A DNA stretch of 12,245 nucleotides, from positions 1 to 12,245 of the forward strand of contig CAYWGR010000171.1 of NCBI GenBank assembly GCA_964458015.1. Direction: 5' to 3'. The translations under genes and the position numbers were made by a program. Below are positions 7,740 to 12,245 of this stretch, piece after piece. Source of the stretch: CAYWGR01 sp964458015 (lineage in GTDB: Bacteria > Planctomycetota > Planctomycetia > Pirellulales > Thermoguttaceae). Within the stretch, counting starts at the first letter, position 1. The number at the start of each line of letters is the position of its first letter. The notes below the pieces were generated by a model, which was not told the DNA's origin, ran no database searches, and saw only the letters and a list, made by a program, of their open reading frames with translations.

Positions 7740-8754
7740 AAGCAGGAGCAACTTTGGTCTTTTCAAACATCAATCCACAGATTCCCATCCCTGGCATATC
7801 CTCCCAATTGTCGTAGCTGCGGAACTGGTTGGTCATAAAACTCGGGTCATCCACAAGGAATGAAATTCCCCGATCGCGTCGCTGTCGTTCCCAAGCGTCG
7901 AACTGACCTATCAACCTCTCGCCTTGCCAACTCACCCGGCACGGCGGTTGGCCGATCGTCGCGATCAGACGCTCCTCGATCGCCGCACGATCGTAAAACC
8001 GCTGGTAGAAAAACCGGCCTTTTCCATCACTCGGCTGCGTGCCGTACGGATCGCAATCCCGATACTCAACCCAATACTTGCGATCGACGGGAAACGTGAG
8101 GACCAGACGCCCGCCAGGCTTCAATGCATCGTACATAAGCCGCATGGCCGCGCGATCGTCATATTTTCCGTCGATGTGTTCAATCACCGAGAGCGACCAG
8201 ATACAGTCAAATGCCTTACGTTGGTTGGCAAGCTGTGCGACGTCGTCCCCACTTGTCTCGATGTTGCCGATCCGTAGGTAAGTAACCATCTTCTCGGTGC
8301 GCATCGTGTCGCTATTGTCGGGATTGTCGATGCGGATCGTGCACTCGGGATAATTATGGGCGACGAAAAAACTGAACAGGAACGGTGAACTGACATCGAG
8401 ACATCGGCCAGGTCGTTCGGGCAGACACGATTGGGCAAAGGAAAACTCAAAGTAGCGAGGGGCCACGACGGGATGGAGCCAGTACTGAAGGCCGAGTAAA
8501 TAATCGCTTAGCATCAAGCTACGGCCGATCTGTCGGCCGTAGCGGTAAAAATTGAGCCCTGTCAGGTGGTGCCGCGCGGCGTAGCTTACCGCACATCGAG
8601 AGCGCGGGTACAAGCTTAGCAAACGCAACCCCCGCAACGGGCGATCGACCAGGACACTCCGCACCCGGGACGGAATACAATGATAGATGTAACGCAGAGC
8701 GGATCGCGGCATCGACATTGTGCAACCCAATCGTTTACGGGTGATTTTTCCCAT
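7738..8754 (-). CDS. Class I SAM-dependent methyltransferase, function unknown
   Basis: This 338-residue protein has the class I methyltransferase core near its middle. RCLDVSSPFLFSFFVAHNYP (117-136) stands at motif I, but the usual D/E-x-G-x-G-x-G loop is replaced by LDVSSPFLF. RIDNPD follows at the motif II position. FDCIWSLSVIEHIDG (182-196) is the 'D.i.s..vieHi' segment, and ALKPGGRLVLTFPVD (210-224) is the post-motif strand typical of the Methyltransf_11 group. The first 100 residues are basic and Arg-rich with no recognised domain. The gene lies between gmd and the aminotransferase, so it may methylate a deoxy-sugar of the glycan, either as nucleotide sugar or after transfer; that is inference. 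The ATG at 8754 overlaps the gmd end by 20 bases. An ATG at 8718 (MSMPRSAL...) would avoid the overlap and is a fair alternative. Neither has a strong Shine-Dalgarno sequence. Confidence 0.8.
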   Translation of the reverse strand: MGKITRKRLGCTMSMPRSALRYIYHCIPSRVRSVLVDRPLRGLRLLSLYPRSRCAVSYAARHHLTGLNFYRYGRQIGRSLMLSDYLLGLQYWLHPVVAPRYFEFSFAQSCLPERPGRCLDVSSPFLFSFFVAHNYPECTIRIDNPDNSDTMRTEKMVTYLRIGNIETSGDDVAQLANQRKAFDCIWSLSVIEHIDGKYDDRAAMRLMYDALKPGGRLVLTFPVDRKYWVEYRDCDPYGTQPSDGKGRFFYQRFYDRAAIEERLIATIGQPPCRVSWQGERLIGQFDAWERQRRDRGISFLVDDPSFMTNQFRSYDNWEDMPGMGICGLMFEKTKVAPA

Positions 8755-9751
8755 GATCCGCGACTAGTTTCTCTCGCTTGGCCAGTTCCATATCGGCATC
8801 CGTCATCATGCGGGCAAGTTCACGAAAGCTGACTTTCGGTTTCCACCCCAAGACCCGAAACGCCTTGCTTGCGTCGCCCAGAAGAATGTCCACTTCGGAT
8901 GGCCGGTAATAGCGAGGATTTGTCTCGACGTACTTGCTCCAGTCCAGATCGAGATAGCCAAACACTTCCTCCAAAAATTCACGCACGGAATGCGTTTCAC
9001 CGGTCGCAATGACATAATCGTCCGCCGTATCTTGCTGGAGCATCATCCACATCGCTTCGACGTAATCGCCGGCAAATCCCCAATCGCGTTTGGCGTCCAA
9101 ATTGCCCATAAACAGCCGATCCTGGAGACCGCACTTGATTCGAGCCGCGGCCAGCGTGATCTTCCGCGTGACAAACGTCTCTCCGCGCCGGGGTGATTCG
9201 TGGTTGAAAAGAATTCCGTTGCAGGCAAACATGCCGTATGCCTCCCGGTAGTTGATCGTTTGCCAGTAGGCGTGGACCTTGGCGCAAGCATAAGGACTTC
9301 GCGGATGAAACGGAGTCTGTTCCGATTGCGGTACTTCCGCCACCTTTCCATACATCTCGCTGCTCGAAGCCTGATAGAACTTAACCGGCTTCTTAAGCCC
9401 GCGCACGGCTTCCAGTATCCGCAAACAGCCGAGGCCCGCAACATCCGCGGTATATACAGGCTCATCGAAGCTGATTCTGACGTGGCTTTGGCAGCCAAGA
9501 TTGTAAACCTCGTCCGGCTGAATTTCCTGCATCACGTGCGCAACGCTGCTTGCATCGGCGAGGTCGCCGTAAATCAACGTTAAAGGCGACTCATCATAAG
9601 GAAATCGTCGCAAGTGCTCGATCCGTCCCGTATGGAACGAGGAACTCCGACGCACAACCCCGAAGACTTCGTAACCCTTGCCTAACAAAAACTCGGCCAA
9701 ATAGGATCCATCTTGACCGGTTACGCCAGTGATCAATGCTTTTTTTGCCAT
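8735..9751 (-). CDS. gmd: GDP-mannose 4,6-dehydratase
   Basis: The protein is a full-length (338 residues) short-chain dehydrogenase/reductase of the Gmd family. It converts GDP-D-mannose to GDP-4-keto-6-deoxy-D-mannose with bound NADP. The Rossmann motif ALITGVTGQDGSYLAEFLL is at 5-23, followed by VRRSSSFHTGRIEHL, whose Arg pair is typical for NADP. The active-site segment is QASSSEMYGKV (127-137), with S130 and E132 at the positions of Thr and Glu in the E. coli enzyme. Y154 and K158 in SPYACAKVHAYW form the catalytic YxxxK pair. The Gmd signature CNGILFNHESPRRGETFVTR (177-196) is intact, as is the later DYVIATGETHSVREF. The ATG at 9751 fits the expected N-terminus, with a weak GGAA about 8 bases before it. 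The gene is first in the polysaccharide block. It could supply fucose, rhamnose, colitose or perosamine pathways; the downstream aminotransferase favours perosamine. Confidence 0.97.
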   Translation of the reverse strand: MAKKALITGVTGQDGSYLAEFLLGKGYEVFGVVRRSSSFHTGRIEHLRRFPYDESPLTLIYGDLADASSVAHVMQEIQPDEVYNLGCQSHVRISFDEPVYTADVAGLGCLRILEAVRGLKKPVKFYQASSSEMYGKVAEVPQSEQTPFHPRSPYACAKVHAYWQTINYREAYGMFACNGILFNHESPRRGETFVTRKITLAAARIKCGLQDRLFMGNLDAKRDWGFAGDYVEAMWMMLQQDTADDYVIATGETHSVREFLEEVFGYLDLDWSKYVETNPRYYRPSEVDILLGDASKAFRVLGWKPKVSFRELARMMTDADMELAKREKLVADHGKNHP

Positions 9752-9906
9752 GAATGGATTTCCAAGATCCCTGTTAAATATCCCAACGGACGAACGTGGG
9801 CGTTTTTCTTATTCGATGTGACGCACGCATGCCTGCTCCCCGGAGTGTGACCAGAACATTGGTTTGCTTGATCCACCCTGCATTTTGGTTAAATGCGGAA
9901 TAACTC

Positions 9907-12033
9907 CTAACGATTACGGGGAATGTTGCAGTAGGCTTCGAACTCGACTACGACGAAGGATGCGTTGGCGCTATTATACAGACCGATCAACTTCACGGCC
10001 TTCACCGGAGTCGGTGGCAAAGTAATTCGTTGCCAACCCCTCCATTCGCCTTGGCTTCGATCCACTAAGTCCCTGAATTTTTTGCCATCCGCGGAGACCT
10101 GGACACGGTAGCGATAAAACCGCTGTTTGTCTTGATCGTGCAAGAGAAAACTAATTGCCTGAAGGCGATAAATCTTCGGAAAAGTAATCGTCCATTCACA
10201 GGGATAATTACTAGACGCAAAAGTAGACATATTTGCTTGAGAGACGATTTTTCCGTCAAATAACGTCAAGCCATTCTTGGGGCCGACAACCGTTGTTCCG
10301 CTGCCGGCCAAGGCGATATTGCCGTTCTCAACGAATCCCCTCACTTTCGAGGTGGAAGCCGGCGCTTTTTCTTCCAAATCGGTGCTGGCCGTCAGCGATT
10401 CCAACCGCTTCTCGACCTTCAACTTGTCCAGCCCGGAAAGCTTCGGCAACGCCGCTTCGTACCAGTGGACTGCCCGAGCCTGGAGGACCGACTTTGCCTG
10501 TCCCTGCTCGCTATCGGCCAAGTCCCACCAACCGTCGGCCAAGGCGGTTTGTTCCTTCGGTTTCTTGGGCTGGGATAAATCTTGCCCGGCCAGTTTCGCC
10601 AATTTCTCGTCCGCCCCTTTTTGCAGCAGCGGCAGACCTTTCGCCCAATCGCCCTTGGAAAAACAATACCACTGCCCCGCAACCAAATTGGCGTCCGCGT
10701 CGTCCGGCTTATCCTTCAACGAAGCAATCGCTTTCTCAACGGCGGCAAATTTCGATTTTAGCTTCTCCACTTCTCTTACACGTGCGGCCGTTTCGCGGAG
10801 CAACTGCGGATCCTTGGCAGCGCGGGCCGCGGCAGTGGCCGTTTTGATAATACGGCTGGCCGCCTCAAAATTATCGACCGCCAACGCCTCCTCCAAAATC
10901 GTCATGGCAGCGCTAAGCAACGATTTGGCATGAACATCGGCCTTTCCGCCGGAACGGTTCGCCTCGACGGCTTTTGCCAGGAGATCGACCTTCACGTTCA
11001 AAGGGTTAAACTCATAGCTCTCGGCGAGCGTATCCACGGTACGAAACGCTTCGCCCAACTCACCTGCCTCGGCCGCCAGATTGCAGGCCATGCGCAAAAG
11101 CACAAAACGAGCGTCCGAATCGTCGTCGGTATCGATACCTTGCTTCAATAGCTTCGAGGCTAGCCCAAGCTTTTGATCCGCGGTCTTCGCGGCCGAAAGC
11201 TCTTGGCCGAAAATCTCGCGAATCTTCGCCTCGGCCGCCTTCTGCTTCGCCTCGTCGGGCACTGGCAACTTACCGGGCTTCTTTTCAGCTTCCGATTCCG
11301 CGGGCGCGGCCGGCTCAAGGGGCTTTACTACAGGCGGCTCGAATGCTGGCTCTTCCGACTTGGCCGGCTCTTTCACCGTCAATTGAGCCGGCTCCCGTTC
11401 CTTGGTGGATTTCTCCTGCTCTTTCGCTTCCGTCGCGGGAGATGACTTCTCCGGTGCGGTTGCCGGCTTTGCGGGCTCCGGTTTCGCGGGGGCAGAGACG
11501 TTCGGCTGTAAAAGAGGAGGTGCGGAAGGAGCTTGCTTGGCTGCTACGCCATGCGCATCTTCCCGCGTCCAAAAAGCCAAAAAGACGATGAACAACACCG
11601 CTCCGCCGGTCATAAGCAACGGCATGAACCATCGCGATTGCTTGAGGCCGGCACGGTGCGTAGGGGCGCTGGTTCGGGCAGAGGAGAAACTCGAGATCCC
11701 CGCTATTTCCATCATTGCTTCTCCGCTTATCTCCGTGTCCTCGGGCTTTCCCTCACTCCGCTCCCCTAATTGACGGTCATATTCCGCTTTCCTCGCGGGA
11801 TGAAGCAAACAGACCTTGGCGGTGGCAATCTCGTTCAACAATTTTTGAGAATAGGCGGAGTACTTGCCGGCTTGATAGTTCTTGAGCTGAGCCATTCGGC
11901 CGTCGGCGGCGTTGCTGATCACGTCGGCATCCGACTCGAACAGCTCGATGCCTAGCAGCCGATAGTGGTTCGGAGGCCGTTCCTGTTCAGGAATACCCAA
12001 CCACTTGCGATACGGATCGAAAGATTCTGGCAT
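9907..12033 (-). CDS. Planctomycete J-like domain membrane protein with C-terminal F5/8 type C (discoidin-like) domain
   Basis: The 708-residue protein has clear modules. Residues about 5-90 form a J-like domain common in planctomycete proteins (DPYRKWLGIPEQERPPNHYR, LLNEIATAKVCLLHPARKAE, YDRQL). It lacks the HPD tripeptide of true DnaJ, so Hsp70 stimulation is not expected. A single membrane helix lies at about 136-154 (FMPLLMTGGAVLFIVFLAFW), preceded by basic residues, so the N-terminus should be cytoplasmic. Residues 165-260 are a Pro/Ala/Lys/Glu-rich spacer with PAKPEPAKP-like repeats. A helical region at about 260-550 contains planctomycete-typical segments such as AGQWYCFSKGDWAKGLPLL (452-470), DGWWDLA (500-506) and RAVHWYEAALPKL (520-532). 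Residues about 570-702 resemble a discoidin domain (ASSNYPCEWTITFPKIYRLQ, YRVQVSADGKKF, VVVEFEAYC) that may bind carbohydrate outside the membrane. The function is unknown. It begins 9 bases after the pseudopilin gene, so it is probably in that transcription unit. Confidence 0.88.
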   Translation of the reverse strand: MPESFDPYRKWLGIPEQERPPNHYRLLGIELFESDADVISNAADGRMAQLKNYQAGKYSAYSQKLLNEIATAKVCLLHPARKAEYDRQLGERSEGKPEDTEISGEAMMEIAGISSFSSARTSAPTHRAGLKQSRWFMPLLMTGGAVLFIVFLAFWTREDAHGVAAKQAPSAPPLLQPNVSAPAKPEPAKPATAPEKSSPATEAKEQEKSTKEREPAQLTVKEPAKSEEPAFEPPVVKPLEPAAPAESEAEKKPGKLPVPDEAKQKAAEAKIREIFGQELSAAKTADQKLGLASKLLKQGIDTDDDSDARFVLLRMACNLAAEAGELGEAFRTVDTLAESYEFNPLNVKVDLLAKAVEANRSGGKADVHAKSLLSAAMTILEEALAVDNFEAASRIIKTATAAARAAKDPQLLRETAARVREVEKLKSKFAAVEKAIASLKDKPDDADANLVAGQWYCFSKGDWAKGLPLLQKGADEKLAKLAGQDLSQPKKPKEQTALADGWWDLADSEQGQAKSVLQARAVHWYEAALPKLSGLDKLKVEKRLESLTASTDLEEKAPASTSKVRGFVENGNIALAGSGTTVVGPKNGLTLFDGKIVSQANMSTFASSNYPCEWTITFPKIYRLQAISFLLHDQDKQRFYRYRVQVSADGKKFRDLVDRSQGEWRGWQRITLPPTPVKAVKLIGLYNSANASFVVVEFEAYCNIPRNR

Positions 12034-12042
12034 CAGACTAGA

Positions 12043-12245
12043 TTAAGGCATGGCATCTTCCAGTGTGCCATTGCTGAAGTTGGTGATGTCGTCGAAAGTA
12101 GCAGAAGCGTGCGGGCCATCCGGGAATTTTAGAATAGTTTTTGGATCGGTCGGTGGCTTTGCATACTCGCAATCCATGCCGGATGTAAAAATCTGAAACG
12201 ACTGCGGATTGATCCAGCTATATGGTTCCGTCTTCGATATTCGCC
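12043..12245 (-). CDS. Prepilin-like (type II secretion pseudopilin) protein, C-terminal fragment cut by window edge
   Basis: Reading in from the right edge on the minus strand there is an open frame of 66 residues ending in TAA at 12045-12043. It includes YSWINPQSFQIFTSGMD at about residues 8-24 and FDDITNFSNGTLEDAMP at the very end. The pairing 'NP.SFQI.SaG.D ... DN.TNFs.GtLED..P' is what I know from the C-termini of planctomycete proteins with a prepilin-type N-terminal cleavage/methylation site (GspG/H-like pseudopilins). The N-terminal signal and helix that would prove this are outside the window. If correct, the protein is an inner-membrane or periplasmic component of a type II secretion or pilus-like machine. 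It ends 9 bases before the start of the J-like membrane protein. Confidence 0.7.
   Translation of the reverse strand, partial: RISKTEPYSWINPQSFQIFTSGMDCEYAKPPTDPKTILKFPDGPHASATFDDITNFSNGTLEDAMP

Noticed and set aside
9782..9808. Plus-strand CCCAACG...CGTGGG stem followed by GTTTTTC, resembling a rho-independent terminator
   Set aside because: The stem is short with a bulge and no plus-strand gene precedes it; read on the minus strand, the direction of all genes here, it has no T-run.
9880..9896. Hairpin GCATTT-TGGTT-AAATGC just after the stop of the J-like gene
   Set aside because: The 6-base stem is perfect but A/T-rich, and no T-run follows it on the minus strand. It is not a convincing terminator and may be chance.
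10277..10933. Long plus-strand open frame of 218 codons opposite the J-like protein gene
   Set aside because: It is antisense to a well-supported gene, and its Ser/Ala-rich sequence is what the complementary Ala/Glu/Lys codons produce. It has no recognisable domain.
9907..12033. Calling the large protein a DnaJ co-chaperone
   Set aside because: The J-like fold is suggested by the sequence but the HPD motif needed to stimulate Hsp70 is absent.
1..12245. Defence system, CRISPR array, prophage, insertion sequence or RNA gene
   Set aside because: I saw no repeats with regular spacers, transposase or integrase motifs, terminal inverted repeats, or tRNA/rRNA-like sequence; nearly all of the window is filled by glycan, secretion and planctomycete-type genes.

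Overview
The window looks like part of a planctomycete chromosome, probably of the Pirellulales type. The evidence is the protein at 9907-12033, whose architecture I know only from that group: a J-like N-terminal domain, one membrane helix, a Pro/Ala/Glu/Lys linker, a helical region and a discoidin-like end. The pseudopilin tail at 12043-12245 fits too. Few genes have a clear Shine-Dalgarno sequence, which is also common in planctomycetes. The organism call is inference from family knowledge, not from a search.

All eleven genes are on the minus strand, so transcription runs from the right edge to the left. At the right end (12245 to 9907) are the C-terminus of a prepilin-like protein and, 9 bases on, the J-like membrane protein. 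A 155-base gap follows. From 9751 to the left edge there is a surface-polysaccharide cluster: GDP-mannose 4,6-dehydratase (gmd), a SAM methyltransferase, a perosamine-synthase-like aminotransferase, a NeuD/PglD-type acetyltransferase, a glycosyltransferase, a Wzx-type flippase, a second glycosyltransferase, a Wzy/O-antigen-ligase-like membrane protein, and the N-terminal half of a third glycosyltransferase that runs off the left edge. This last gene and the pseudopilin tail are cut by the window edges; I read both directly from the nucleotide sequence.

The sugar genes form a coherent pathway. Gmd makes GDP-4-keto-6-deoxy-mannose. The aminotransferase would convert this to GDP-perosamine, and the left-handed beta-helix acetyltransferase would N-acetylate it. 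The glycosyltransferases would assemble a repeat unit on a lipid carrier, the flippase would export it, and the Wzy-like protein would polymerise or ligate it. The methyltransferase between gmd and the aminotransferase may decorate a sugar. No initiating phosphoglycosyltransferase, chain-length regulator or outer-membrane exporter is visible, so the cluster probably continues to the left or is completed elsewhere.

I see no rRNA, tRNA, CRISPR array, insertion sequence or phage gene, and no gene-free stretch longer than about 160 bases. I did not find a convincing new defence or mobile system. The points most worth a second look are the inferred N-acetylperosamine module, the methyltransferase with an unusual SAM motif, and the J-like/discoidin membrane protein next to a pseudopilin.
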